DNA of 64,000 nucleotides. Origin: Fasciolopsis buskii (lineage: Eukaryota > Platyhelminthes > Trematoda > Plagiorchiida > Fasciolidae). The translations under genes and the position numbers were made by a program. The stretch spans positions 101,496-165,495 of the forward strand of contig LUCM01010464.1 of NCBI GenBank assembly GCA_008360955.1. Direction: 5' to 3'. The notes beneath the pieces were generated by a model. That model worked only from the letters and a program-made list of their open reading frames with translations, was not told where the DNA came from and did not search any database. This document shows, piece by piece, positions 36,568 to 49,810 of the stretch; the first letter of the stretch is position 1, and each line of letters begins with the position of its first letter.

Positions 36568-37745
36568 TGGACGTTCGCCAGAATATCCGACTGATGGACT
36601 GACCGACTGATTGACTTCATGGCTAAGTGAGTGAGTATTCTATTGTCGTATCGGACGGAACCAATCCGAAGAAACACACCAGAAAACGGCTACGAAAATT
36701 GTCCAACTTGAGTGCATGCAATTTTTTTGTCCATCGTTAAATTGGCGAGGGCGGGTGGTGGGTGAGGATTGTGAAGTCACCGGGACGACTTGACGGGGTT
36801 GATTTAGGTTGTAGTGACACCTGAGAGAGCCAAATGTCCGACGGTGGATGACAAAGGGGGGACAAAAATTTCGTATCATTATAATAATACTCAACCAACG
36901 GGGTCACAGGACTGCTTTCTTTTTTTGATCGATCCGTTCTAATCTGATGAAATAGAAGTAAACATTACAGTTTTTGTAACACAGTAACCAGACCGCCCAT
37001 TTTTGCACGGATGAATTTACCAATAAATTAAACCGTATCAATCCACATGAGTCTAAATATCATCATTATCATCTTCCTCCGTCATTTTTTCACATCGATT
37101 GAAATATCTCATTTCCAGCCGTTTCTATCATTATCCTCTAGTACACATGCGACTGTACTGGATTCGGCTGGATACTGACAAAAATTCGGATTTGCTTTTT
37201 TTTAATTCCCACTTGAGCCCATGACTTCCGAGTTGAAATGCCACGATGTTGATTGCCCAAACGACTCGGAATTCGTTTCGAAACCTAAGGGTTAAGTCGG
37301 AGACATAAAAGATCATTCAGGATAACCAGTTGATACGAATAACTAGGGCAGCGTAAAAATAACATGTTAAATAGAACTTAGTCGACCTACAGGCTAAGAT
37401 AGGCTCAGTGGGCAAAGTTTGGTGAATATCCCAAATACTGATGAAATTTATAAACTTCGCATTTCGATCACACACAAAGTTTGTCCCTTCAATCTTGAAG
37501 ATTCATTCCTCTGAACGAAATTATTAGATGTTTGATGGAACACTATTTTTCGAGGTTTCACCATTCTTCATCATGACCAACAATCTTGGCCCATTCATTG
37601 TGAATTGCTGGGCAACTTCGAAACATGGGCTGGAAATTTCTCCCAGGGTTTTCAAACTCCGTGCCAAGTGCAATTGGCATAAATGTATATCAGGCTGCAA
37701 ACAAAATGAGAAAAGCTCTAGCTCGGCAACCGATCGGTTGCATAT
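36568..37745. other. No supported gene
   Basis: 5' flank of the - strand gene. An 84-codon frame at 36894-36640 (-) has no support. Confidence 0.3.
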
Positions 37746-37795
37746 GCATATATATATATATATAGAGAGAGAGAGAAAGAGATAAAGAGAGAGTA
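37746..37795. repeat. Compound TA/GA microsatellite
   Basis: About 20 bp of alternating TA is followed directly by about 30 bp of GA-rich repeat. Confidence 0.85.
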
Positions 37796-37827
37796 CGAAA
37801 AATCGAGAATTCCACCATAAACAACAG

Positions 37828-38389
37828 CTTCATATACATGGCCATTTGGGGCGTGAGCGGGACCCACTCAAGTTCTTCGCATCCACGAGAAAACGACTTA
37901 CTGCTCGAAATGGTAAGCCCTTCTGTGTGCGCCGGACACCCTAATTTGTAAGAATATTTTCTCTCTGACCGATGGGTTCTTTAGAGAATTGTGAAAATCA
38001 AGTTGACATAAGCATAACAAGACAAAAATGGGAAAGACTGAAGAAATGCAAGTCATCACATTTTCCGCTCAACCATTTCAATCGTCCCGTTGACAGTCTT
38101 GCATGGTTTTGCTTTCCAGTCATGGGAGACAGGTACGCTGAAAGTGCAATGATTATAGGCAAACTTCCAAGGCAAGTCAAATTTCTCAGATCACCTGCTC
38201 ACCATCGGCCCTCATCTGTTCGCGCATGTGGGCAGAGGAGCAATAAAGACCTAGGCAGGCCGTTCTTACCTACAGACCAAGTCATGAAACAACCGATAGG
38301 TGGTCAATTCCTGCCTTTCCAGGAGGTTGTTATAAACGAAACACGCAGACTTGTATACTGGGCAAGCATAAACGAAATAATCTAAATGG
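37828..38389 (+). CDS. Candidate exon pair, unknown gene
   Basis: The first exon (37828-37912) follows acaacag and ends at a gtaagc donor in phase 1, reading LHIHGHLGRERDPLKFFAST and then RKRLTARN. The second (38323-38389) follows a strong acceptor, aattcctgcctttccag, is open only in phase 1, and ends at gtaagtg; it reads GCYKRNTQTCILGKHKRN. Phases match and the join makes Gly. The product is unusually basic. Another frame of the first exon, from an ATG at 37839, is also open, and this may be an old repeat rather than a gene. Long frames at 37972-38385 and 38394-38819 run through the same region. Confidence 0.28.
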
Positions 38390-41300
38390 GTAAGTGACTA
38401 ATTCTGCCTGGGAATTGCCGTTCGTCTCCCAAACTCATCACTACCCACTAAATGTCTTTCTCACAAAACTCGAACAGAACAGAACAGACATCGCTGGTCA
38501 AATACATCCAGACTCCAAATACCCTGAACGTGTACGTGCCATAGTTCGCACTCGTGCGGCAAAATACTGTGAACCGCCGCTTCCACAGCGTTTCCCGAGT
38601 AAAAACCGGACTAAAACGGAGGGTCTTACAATTGTTACAGCTATTCTGCTCCTGATTCCGGACAAATATTTTTACTTGAATAGTGAAAAATGCAACGAGT
38701 ACACATCCAAGCATACAAAATGTCATAAAGCTTGTGTTGTCAATTCATCAAGAAGTAATCACGTGATCAGATTGACTTCCACCAGCTTAGTGCAAATAGG
38801 CTTCGTTGGGGTTGTTTAATTTCACCGCTTAGCTAATTCTACATGGGGCTTGCTGTAGAAAATGCATCTTGATAGAACTCACCAAGAATTGGCGTGCAGA
38901 CCGGTCTTCGTGAACTTAAGTGGATTAGAGGATGAGGCGAGCAAACACTGGCCAACCGAAATTGGGTGATTTGTCGTATGATGACATGAACTTTTGGGAA
39001 CAAAAATGTCCGCTTCAGAAAGTTTGTTTTTCACCCAACTGTTATCTATGGTAGCGCCATCAGCGGTATCCAAATCAGCGGAAATGGTCTACCACGACGG
39101 AACTACACTCCGACAAGCGTTTAACAACGAATACCCAACTGAATAAAATGACCACATTGACGGAGAAATCCATGGTCAATCGGACTTTTTCGAAAGATGA
39201 AACTTATTGCACATCGCGGTTTTTTCACCACACATTAGCAGTCCACCAAACACTGTCGGAAAAAATCATAGAACTAATCGATTGTTACAGTCCTAGCCAA
39301 TCCCATTACTCGTTCATATCTACCATGGGATCTTGGCGCGGGTATAGGAAGAAGGCGGACTAGTCGACTTAGCACGACTCGTAACAGTTACCATTACCGA
39401 CCGAATTAAAACAGCAATTAGCAGTTCGATTTTCTATAAAAGTTTATCGAATCAGCGCTACACTAATCTCCGGATTCCGAAAGCTGAACAACCGGAGAGA
39501 AACGCACGATGCATCATTTCTTGGTAGACATAAATATGCAGCTACTCACGTACCTCTATCACACCTGAAATCCTACGCCTCACCTTTTTCGGTGATTTTA
39601 AGAAAATTTAGACATTAGATTTCATGTAGCTTGTGAACTTGTGATGGCCAAACGGTTAGCGTTGTGATGTTTGAACCTGACGGTATTCGACCCGATTACT
39701 CGTACTTCAGGTCAGCTTATCCAGTTGACAGCCTTCCGTTTGGACATGAATCTCATCATGGAAATGACATTTTGTGATCCCATTAGGGAAGGAATTACAA
39801 TCTGGAAAAAAGAAAAAAATACCCGGTTATTTACCAGAAAACCAATGATCAACTAAATCTAAAGGTAATTTTTCCCCCTTCAGACTACATCACTGATCAT
39901 CTATTCATTCAAATATGCATGCATCACAAACACTATTTATCGAACTGCTAGGCAAATATATTATTAACGGTTCAGTGAGCACTGCTCACTGCGACTGAAA
40001 CAGGAGAACTAGATTGACACATGTGTTCAGGATGACATGAAATCTGCCTATTTCATAGTTTATTGGGTACCGCTCAAACGACCTGTATATTAGAGATTCA
40101 CAATCTACGCATAGCAGAGACTGTAAGCTTTCGATTTGTAAACGGAGACGACTGAACCATTTACTTTAGTGTTTTTGGTCAAAAGCCAACCTCCGTTGCA
40201 AACGGACTTAAATCGTGCAGACACGGTGACATGATCACCCTGAGTGACTGCACTCGTCGATGAGTATTTACGTGCCCACGTATGGGGAATGCAAATTCTA
40301 CATCCTGGTGTGCAACACCAAAACCGAACGAACTCTGCCTTGTTCGTTTTTGTACTGCCTTGAGTGACTCGTCGAAGCAATCCTTTGCCTTCAAGCATGT
40401 GTTCCTATATCAGTCAGTCTCCAACGCTTATACACATCCAGAGATTAATCATACATATGCTATTTTAAGATTTACAATCCATACTTGCTTTATCTATGTT
40501 CACAAATACTCGAAAACTGTATTCGTCGTTATCAGACATTTCATAATATCTTTATCGCAAATTAATCTTCAAGAAGCTTAGTGCTATCTGCCCTATTTCC
40601 AGACGGGACAGAAAATCTGTTGTCATCCTCGCCTAACGTGAACAACTACCTGCTCGTCAGGGCTAGTTTTTAGTTAGAACACGCGGGTCACATTTACAGA
40701 TCAAGAGGCTAATTGATAATTCTCGAACAGTGAACATTAGATTGTTCCGTGCACCAATCGCTTTGCACATCCATCCCGAAATCCTTTATTCTCTTTTATT
40801 AACAAACTAATATTGAAATGCATTCGGTCCTAAAACTGCAAAGATGAGAACGGACAGATATGACGATTTCCCGACCCGATAGTGAACGAGATCAAACTAG
40901 ACCAAAAGTCGATTTCATGTAGTCTGCTGGTAAATTACCATTTTGCTTTATTATTTAACGGATCAATACCAAAATAAAATTTGACCAGATCAAAGTAAAT
41001 GAGTTAATCGTTCACGTGAGGAGGATTCCTCTTTCCTTTCCTTCACCCTCCTACCTCGCATCAATGAACAACCAAAAATGATTTTGCCAAGTGAATTAGA
41101 TGAGACGACAAACGAGGAAATGTTGGCTTGTAGTTCCAATCCTTCTCGAACTTATCCAAGCTAAAATACCAATTGAGTTCAGTTAGCGATGTAAAATTCA
41201 CACTCCAAATGTTAACACATGTTTCTAGAAACTATCTTGATTTGGAAAATGGAGTTCTGACTAATCACATCAAATTATGTCTAGTTCCAGTATTCAAATT

Positions 41301-41812
41301 CTTGTACCTGACACATATGGTAAAATCACTCACATTCAAACCTCCACCCGGATTGCAATGACACGTGGAAGTCGGTCTGAATCAGAACGCAATCCTGATT
41401 GCAAGGCTCGTATGCGCATTAGGGGTACGAGAAGTCATGTGTAGTTTGAAGGTCGGATAGTTCTGCCAGGTCTAGTCTACTTTGCGTTGGTTTGACGGTG
41501 TGATTTGTCAAACGTCTTTTCGCCGAACAAGCAAGACCAGCATTCACGAAAAGGAGACGAGGGTATTCTTGTTCACCCGTCAAAAATAAATCGGATGGGT
41601 CTTAAATTGACTTAACATCCCTTTATGTTCATAGCGAATCAAATGAGATCACGCTAAGAAATGAGTAAAGGATTGAACAAACATGAAAATGTTTAGAAGG
41701 GAGAGCCCCGGGCACACTCACTTGACGAGAAGCAATAACTGTGAAAACGATAGCGTGCTCCCTGAAAGATCTTGTTCTTCCATCCGTCTGGCAAACATAC
41801 TTTTATCTTTTG
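38390..41812. other. Mostly non-coding; tRNA-like head at 39645-39700
   Basis: At 39645-39700, gatggccaaacggttagcg and a later attcgaccc resemble A and B boxes, so an old tRNA-derived fragment is likely. A 32-nt - strand candidate exon at 38918-38887 has a good acceptor and a gtgagt donor but is open in all frames. Nothing else is supported. Confidence 0.3.
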
Positions 41813-41955
41813 TTTTTTTATTTATTAATAAACTAGCACTGTGCATCAGTCACCAGGAAGAGGGCTGCATCCAGCAGAAGGCTTCCAAGTTGTGAAGCTG
41901 ACCGGCGGTGGGAGGACTCGAATCCGTGACCTTGACGACCAAATGCCGACCATAC
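41813..41955 (-). repeat. tRNA-derived SINE, family I
   Basis: Reversed copy: ttattaataaac tail, gggctgcatccagcag body, ccggcggtgggaggactcga B-box region and gaccaaatgcc near the A box. Compare 15906 and 51765. Confidence 0.75.
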
Positions 41956-42551
41956 TACTGATAACATAATTATCAACATAGTTACATTTCATATTGTTGA
42001 CCGAAGCGCAGCTATCTAGTGGAATTTTATTCAAGATTACTTTCTCACACACTATTTCACTTTTGGCGATTCAAGTAAACCATAATCTGTCTTACAGTTA
42101 TGATCAATGGATTATTTGTAACGTGGACCCGATGGAATTCATATGTTGTTTTGCTGCTAAACCACGCAGGCACTTTGAGTCAATTTAGTAAATGTTTGTG
42201 TTCATTGTTATACAGGTGTATTTTATGTCTGGGTATGTGGGAGGTAGGTTTAAATCATGGGAAAGCTGCGAATATGTACGAATTAGCGTCACTACAGGAG
42301 CAAAGAGTGTGATATAAATGAGAACAAAAAAGAGTGATTTTTATAGGTGACATTGATTGACCTTGACTGGTTCGTCTTTTGCTTGCAAGTAGGAAAAGAG
42401 GATGTAAGTTTAGTTCTGCAAGAGGAGTTTCAAAATCATGCAATTTTTTTATCTGGAATGCGTTAGCGGATGTGAAAGCGTCTGTAGAAATGTCCCATGA
42501 AGACATTGCTTGGATGAACAAGCAAGGGTATACTGTACATTTCATTTACAG

Positions 42552-42621
42552 AAGCGACTCGGTGAGTCTTCTGTGTTGTATAAGACTACAGTCAAACTGG
42601 AATCAAACAACAAAAGTGCAG
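42552..42621 (+). CDS. Candidate internal exon, 70 nt, unknown gene
   Basis: The acceptor acatttcatttacag and the donor gtacga bound a phase 0-1 frame reading KRLGESSVLYKTTVKLESNN and then KSA. If the gtacga donor is ignored, the frame continues (GTTNPRWKFGESVVLP) to 42731. No partner exons were identified. Confidence 0.3.
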
Positions 42622-42984
42622 GTACGACAAACCCGCGGTGGAAATTTGGAGAGTCTGTAGTTCTACCACGCCAAATTGTGTGCTACCTTAGACCCCAAAG
42701 ATTTAGGTTCTCATTACTAATCGTCCCATGAATGTTGGTAGCTGCGAGTTTAAATGTGCGGTAAACAGTTTTGAACTCTAGAGTAGCACGTTTTCCGAAA
42801 CCCTTTGTCTAAAAGATGACGGGTGATTGGTGATTCCGATCTGACATTTAGGAGTGCATTGGAATTCAGACGCTTAGGTTAGTTGGTTCAGCACCCACAA
42901 AACAATCGGTACAGTTCGTGTAATCTGAAGTACCTTCGGGTTATTTGTTTCACTGGGACCAATTATATTTCCGAATGATTTGAT

Positions 42985-43165
42985 ATGCGGCGTTAGCATC
43001 AGACTCGACGTTACGAATCATGGAAGCAGTGCACAACCGCTTCATGGGTATTGCTAGAGATCAACAGCAATGCATATCCAAGACGGCGGAACTTGAAGCG
43101 AACCCAGGCCGAGCAATTGTGAGTCGGACGCCTTAGTCACTACGCTAGCCGGGCTGTTTCGCACC
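42985..43165 (-). repeat. tRNA-derived SINE, family II, diverged
   Basis: On the - strand, ggctagcgtagtgactaagg (A box) and gggttcgcttc (B box) are followed by ggatatgcattgctgttgat. It is homologous to 5395 and 22437. Confidence 0.7.
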
Positions 43166-43214
43166 GATACGCCGAGCACCAGCACTACACGATACGGCGC
43201 CTGATGTTCACTGA

Positions 43215-43335
43215 AGGGCGTTAATCAAAGAGTTAACATCGTGATACTTCGAGTTGAACATCACAGGTTCAAAACCTCTTACCCTCCGGTCTACTTCCCC
43301 CACCTGACGGTCGTTTATTTGCAATGACTCCTTCT
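43215..43335 (+). repeat. Diverged tRNA-derived SINE, family I
   Basis: aggttcaaaacctcttaccc and ggtctacttcccccacctg align with the B box and body of the copy at 51765. Head and tail are degraded. Confidence 0.5.
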
Positions 43336-46300
43336 TCATTCTCATGCAAAGTGTTGTTTCCTTAATGAATAAAATAAAGGATAAGAGGACAAAAGTATAG
43401 ATGAATAAAAGCAATCAGGGATCAAGTTATCTAGCACTGTATCCTTCTGTGCTCTGTTCAAATGCATAGCGGGGAAAGAAAACTTAAATTTCCACAGTAA
43501 CTGGTAGAGGAAACTAAACGGCGGGCAAACTTTCCAAAAGACCAAGAGACATTTTACTGGATGACATGTGCAAGCGGAACTGTGTGAAGCGCACTGCTAC
43601 AGGGAAATATTTACGCGAAATGTATTTTTGAATCAAAATCCGCTTGATATCAGACAAGTAGGAGCACCAAATAATCAGTTGAACGTGACTGCACGAGGTA
43701 CCTCAGATTTCACAGTTAAAAGCAAACAAAATGGTATATATAACCTTAGAAAATGTACTTTTTCTTCTAAATTAATGTGGGACAAGGAGCGATTCCTTTG
43801 CTATCTCGTCGGGATATATGGGGCCAATGAACTATACTAAGGATTTCAGATAATACTGGAGCATTTGAAACTTTCCAGATGCCTAACTATCGTTCCAGTC
43901 CCTAAACTTTTGTTCACTACACGTAATCTACACCTTACAAAACAAGTTCTCTACCAGTTGAACCGAACTAGCAGGGAAACAACCAACAATGTGATCACTT
44001 ATCGTTCTCTTATTTGTTTGCTTTCCCTTGTCTCTGCAGACCAAGGTATTCCACATGTCCAAATGAAGACAAGGAATAAAAGTAAACAATCTAATTTGTC
44101 AAAATATATTTTCCTCATATCGGTCAACTTCAAATTCATTGTCATTTTCATCGTTACTGCAGTTACTGTTTTGTATTAAAGAAGAGTAAACAAACTGCAA
44201 TTGAAGGAACCATACGGAGAAGGTGTTTCGTTCGAACTGTGCACCGGGATACCTAATCTGGAATGAAAAATGCAACCAAATAGGAATTTTGATTAGGAAC
44301 CAACCGAATCACTGTTGAAATGTAGAAATGAAACAGTCAGGGCAATCAAGAAATAATTAAATTGGATAAAATTTAGAGATTCGTTATAGATAACCCGTTG
44401 AGATTTGTTTGCTACAGAGTATGAGTAACAGTAAAAGTAAGATAAAACATCATCACGAATGGACCCGTTGTCGACAGCTGCATTTCAGAGAACAAATAAC
44501 TGTTACACTTGTCGATGGAACAGCAAGTTTCCCGTTTGCGAGGCTGAAATCTCCCCCGAATCCGTGAGCTTAAAGATATCAGTTGGCTTAACTTTTGACG
44601 AACGTTTGAATGAATGGTACCGCGATAATCTCAAGTGTTTTCGATCAATCTAGTCTTTAGGAATGCGTTTTTAGTAAATGGATAAAACAAAAAATGGCTA
44701 GTTTATTGATTTGTGTTTATTTTCCCAAAACTTGTGGTCATCTGGTCACGTTGATAGATTCCAAACGTGTCAATTTGCAGAAAGTTCACATATCGCACTA
44801 CTCTTTTCAGTAACTTACGCAGGGCAATCTGAAAATTATGTAGTTTTCAGTTGTTAATTAATGCGAACAGACTAGGTGAATGATTACTGTCCAGTCAGTG
44901 ACTGATACCATCGGGACGACAAACGAAGAGTTTGTGCTAATAGCTCCCATGTGCATGGGAATAAGCTTCGTGATCGGATATTAGCGTGGCTTTATTGAGG
45001 GAGGGCATATTCCGAATACCTCTGGGTGACAAAGTTTGGAATATGAAATGGGACAAACTGTACTTTTGATTGTTCTCAATTGTTTGCTTGCCAATAACTA
45101 CGACAGTCGTGTTTCAAGAAGACGAGTTGACCAATCTCCTGGGCTCTTTTCCAAACATCTGTTTTGAGTGACTTTGATCTGGTCCGTCGATGCAAATGTC
45201 AGCCGACTGGGTTCAAGGTGATTCATCATGATTCCTCGATTGTGAATTTCTGCGATTTATTGCTCAAAGAACACCCTTTTTTAATCTGGCTCATCCAGAA
45301 TAAGAACATGTCCTTGATGCAATGATGCAAACTCTTCCCTAATCTGCTTTTGCATACACCTTAAACAAAAGTTTGAAATGCACTTTTTTGACCATTTCAT
45401 GTCATTTTCCTGTCGATGGTGCACTGGGTGGCTCCGTATGCTCAACTCATAAGTTTCGAGTCAAAATCATCTCCACGATCATTGACTTCGCAAACAGTAT
45501 AATTGGCGGTTTTTGTAACAGACAGCCTATTGGGGCTCTACACTAATGGATTCAATTCGACCAACAAAAGCGACTCAGGTGAATGCTCGCATGTCGAGAT
45601 CAGATTATAGGCAAACAATGCATAGATGATACTCATATACCTTCTGGCCCTACAAATTTACCCACTAGGTTGAGAAACTTCTTCATTTTGTCCCCTCTCA
45701 CTTTTCCGTTTCCTAAGAAGAAAAGCACACACATGCACCCTCTCGCACCCCGAAATCCAATTTGACTGCGATTTGCTTGCGGAGAAACGCAGCTTGTAAC
45801 CGGGATGGGCCAGTGTGCTTTTGCTACGAAGCACGTTTTCCCATCAAACGAACGTCGACCGTTGACGACTGGCTAACAAGCTTCATTCCCGTGTTCTGAG
45901 TATACACGTATACAAGCTCACCAAGAGGCATCCTTGCATCGGCGACGGACCCATCTAGACCAGAGGAACACATCAAATGAAGGTCAATCAATAAATATCC
46001 TAGTGACTCTGACAAACATTTATGCACAAGCTTCTAATGGCATTAAAATGTTTTTACCTGAACCATTTGCCAATTGTTTTCGTCTGAAATCAAACACATT
46101 CACGACGATGCGTGTTAGAAGATTGATTGTAATATTACTTTTATCTTTTTAACTTAATCATTATTGAAACAAAGGGAAAATGCAACTTTTCATCAAGCGA
46201 GTTTAGGTCCAACTTATGGCCGCGAAATGGGGAAGTTGACCATCTCTGGAAAGATTTGAACCTGAGATTTTCGCGTTCAGTTGCCGATCAGCCATTCATT

Positions 46301-48950
46301 TTTTATAAAGCCTTGACTCACCGTTTACATCGATCACTCACTAGTAGTATGTTTGATATTCTAGTAGCAAATTGAAGGGAGAAGAATCAGGAGACATTTG
46401 AATAGATGATCGGCATGATAATATCCAAGTGGTGTACAGTGCAAAAGTCCTAATCTGAGCCTTCAAACCAATCATATTGCATTGCAAACCCACTTGAGCA
46501 TAAAACCATAATAGTTTTCATCCAGACCATGCCGTCAAAAGAAAACGAGACATTAAAATAGTACGTCATTTCCGAAAAAAGTTTATGCTTGTTCGGTAGG
46601 CCACAAGCTGGAAAAGAGAGAACCTGAAAAGATAACGGGTATGCTTGGACCACGTTGCTGGATGTGGATGAATAAGCAGACGATTCAAATGCACTGATGG
46701 CGAATTGTCAGAAATGATTTTCTGCGAACATTCAATGGTAGTTGTTACGTGGCTAGTGCATGGTCCCGACATTAGATCACACACGGTTAAACAGGAACGA
46801 ATATCAATAATCCGTAAGACTTTCTAAAGGTTGATGCAATTCTCTTCTGGGAATAATGAGACGAAAATGAGGAGCACTTGAGACTGATTATTTCAATATC
46901 TTGACATACAAAAATAAAATAAGATATCTAAAGAAGGAATGACTCTTATTTCTGAAAGTGAGCCAACGCAGGAGGATACCACCCTTCATTTGAAATGGAC
47001 GTGATCAATGAGATGGGTTTTTTTGAAAAGCATCAGTCGCAATGCCGCATTGGTATCCTCGACGTATGCCGGAACGTGAACCAATCAGCCTATCACAACG
47101 AGACTACACGTTGATAAGGTGTGACGGCTTGCGTGCCTCCATGATCCAACGAGCTATACAGGATGGCTTATCTCAAGCCGAACATCCAATCATGCCTGGA
47201 AGGTCAATGGGTAGAGGCCCGACGAAGTAGTCTCCTGGTCCTCCAAGTCGGGGGTTGATCTGAGTTAGCAGCTCAGTCGGAAAAACGAGTGGAAGAATAA
47301 TTGATCCAAGTAGATGGGCGCCCACTCAGCTGTACCCCACTGCCTTGCGGTCAGGTTCTTGTCAGAACCAAAGGCTTTGGTTGAGAACCCTAATCGTTCT
47401 TCTGCTTAGCGGCTGGAATCCCTAGCAGTACCCGTCCATTATTTCCCATGAGTTACACGCCTACAAATAATTCCATACTGCATCGGTCGTCGCGCAGGAT
47501 AATCAGGACCGCGCTGAGCTTTCCAAATTGTCGGTGTCAGTTTGCTGAAACTTAATTTCATTTGTGTTTTCTAATTAACCGTCAACTTTGGGCAAAAACA
47601 CATTTTCAGTTGCCCCAGCAGATCTGGTCGTAGAGATGCGAGACCATAACACAAGTATCAGCTGAGCATACTTCGAGGAAACTAAGAACATGAGGTTGAT
47701 TGATGGAATGACGTTTCTGTGTAGAAATCGCACCTTAATGTCTCTAATAGTTTTATCTCATGCAGTTAACTGGTATGATAGGAAAATGCCAAATTGATTT
47801 ACGGTAAGGCTTTTCTGTCAAACATCAGTGTCGACAAGCGTTACCTACAAACGATCTGTTGAAACGGGTTATGTTGTCGAAACGGATTAAAATTCAAACA
47901 CTTTTTACTTGCCTGGAGTTTTATCACCGAATAGATTTTCCAAAGTTCCTGATAGAATTTATAACATGTCAATGGGAATAAGGAAATGAATTATCGAGAA
48001 TATGTATTCCTCGACGTTTTTAATTAGAAACGAAATTTCCGAGCGATTTATCACGTACTGTTGGAGACACTAAAAATGCTACTGAATACTATGAAACCAT
48101 CATGGAGCCATTTCATTCTTGTTAGAAACCATTGTATCGGTACTAATCCTGTTCGGCCCAAAATGGAACGAGAACATGGGACGAACTGTCGTGAGTAAAA
48201 CCTCAGAGATGCCCTGCTGATCGAGTTGAATTCGAATGGTTTATCGAGCACCAGGAATAGATGATAGGGCACTGCTCTACGCTATCAGGTGTTACAAACA
48301 TCAACCATTTGCGCACTAAAACAGACCCCATATTTGGAGCCGAGGTATTAGAAATAAGTTTACAAAAATCCGGAACTTTTAAGGTTGCAGTTTTATAAAG
48401 GGCTTTATAGTAATCTTCGAAGAATTGCACAGGTTTCAGTTACAAGCTAGACGTTAGCGTTACCTGATAGATTGTCGGAACTTCTATCACGAATGAAATA
48501 CTTTTTCGCGTTAGGTGATTAGCGACATGTATGTAGACAGTCGGACTTACGGGTTGTCCCGAGAACGGGAATGACTTTTGCCAATAGGATTAATCCAACC
48601 CAAATTACGCAGTCGTTGACATCTAAACTGTAAATCCCATCTTTCTCCCTTGTTTGTCAACTGAGGCACACAAAACCTTTAGGGGCATTCTGAAAAAGAC
48701 CATTGATAGCTAGTTTTTCCTAACCCATACGAAGATGTGTATCTTAGGTAGAATTCAAATACAGAGAATAAAAGCAGTGCCCAAGCATCCAATGGTCATG
48801 TCTGTTTAGTCACAATTTCCTGACCTGACACAAACCATAAATTGACCGCAGATAAATAGAGTAGCTAAAAATAAAAGAGAGCAAGGTTTTGTTTGGCAAA
48901 CGAGATCTAAGCCATATTGGGTTGATTGTTAACAAAACGGGATACCCGAT
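43336..48950. other. Long non-coding stretch
   Basis: No supported gene in about 5.6 kb. A remnant of SINE family I lies at about 46205-46300 (-). A 33-nt - strand candidate micro-exon (45954-45922; gtctag acceptor, gtgagc donor; phase 1-1 reads GSVADARMPL) is open in all frames. 47040-47480 looks like a diverged dispersed repeat or a decayed element, but I cannot name it. Confidence 0.3.
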
Positions 48951-48953
48951 AGA

Positions 48954-48959
48954 TTTATT
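48954..48959 (-). terminator. Poly(A) signal of the 49 kb gene
   Basis: AATAAA on the - strand lies 21 nt downstream of the predicted TAA at 48980, an ideal position for a short 3' UTR. Confidence 0.6.
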
Positions 48960-48979
48960 TTCTAGTTGATTGGTTCCAA

Positions 48980-49766
48980 TTAGTAATTGTGCTTACGGAC
49001 AAGGCCTTTTGGACCACCTCCATTGTCGCAACCCGCACCACCACCATCGTTTGAGTTCGCCCCACCTCTGAAGCAACTTCCGCCTCCACCACAGGACGAG
49101 AATCCTCCGGCTCCACCCAGGCAATCGACATTACCTGTAATTTGAGGAGAGTGAAAACAAACAAAACAAAATTTGCCTCGGAAGATGTTCACAAACTGAT
49201 TTCCCTATGAGCTATTCCCCCTTTCGAATGTATCAAATCGGACGAGTAAAAGCCGAATTAATAAAATCACATTTGACTACTATTCTAATATCTTCTTTTA
49301 CAATACATTGTGACACGAACAAAAACAAAAGATGGAAAAAAAGCAAGACCTGACTAAAATTCCAAAATTTACTCCCATTTTAAACAGTTATGTACCAGTC
49401 GTTCACGTGACTTACCTCCGGTGTTGCATACCGAGTTTCCGATATATTTGTCTGCGAAAGAACCTAAGAGAACAAGTGTGGAAAAAAAGGTTGATTAGCA
49501 AAAAACATGGCTTCCAACGAACTCTGTCAAATCTGACCCGAACGAGATTAGACGCTTGTCACAAAAATGATGCAATATGTCATGGTTTTCCTTTTGCGAT
49601 TTCTCAAAATTCAATCACAGCAAAAGTTTGATTGCCCCAAAGTCTCGGTTACCAAAGTTAATCTTATACAAAATACGATTTCATTAAAATGTTTATTTTG
49701 TTACAAAAAAATGTAATGCTTACCAGATAGTAATAAGCTCACACTCAGAATGGTTAGAAGAAACAT
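48980..49766 (-). CDS. Small secreted Gly/Cys-rich protein, 81 aa, 3 exons
   Basis: Exons on the - strand are 49766-49724, 49463-49416 and 49134-48980 (43, 48 and 155 nt; 246 nt, stop TAA). Both junctions are phase 1, with GTAAGC and GTAAGT donors and CTTAG/ACAG acceptors. Exon 1 is a 14-residue signal core, MFLLTILSVSLLLS; cleavage falls near the first junction. Exon 2 gives SFADKYIGNSVCNTG. Exon 3 begins NVDCLGGAGGFSSCGGGGSC, contains more Gly runs (CDNGGGPKG) and ends in a basic tail, LVRKHNY. The mature part has five Cys and about 40% Gly in the last exon. Such composition occurs in secreted antimicrobial, adhesive or eggshell-type peptides, but there is no specific match. A TATA box 44 bp upstream and an AATAAA just after the stop make this a compact, complete gene. 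Confidence 0.87.
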
Positions 49767-49803
49767 TTTGGTCGCGGAAACTTGCAACAAAGTAGTGTTG
49801 GTG

Positions 49804-49810
49804 TTTTATA
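49804..49810 (-). promoter_or_regulatory. TATA box of the 49 kb gene
   Basis: TATAAAA on the - strand begins 44 bp before the ATG at 49766, implying a 5' UTR of roughly 12-18 nt. Confidence 0.65.

Noticed and set aside
37972..38819. Two adjacent + strand ORFs of 137 and 141 codons
   Set aside because: Length alone is expected by chance for a few ORFs in 64 kb. They have no recognisable domain, and splice signals inside favour a different frame.
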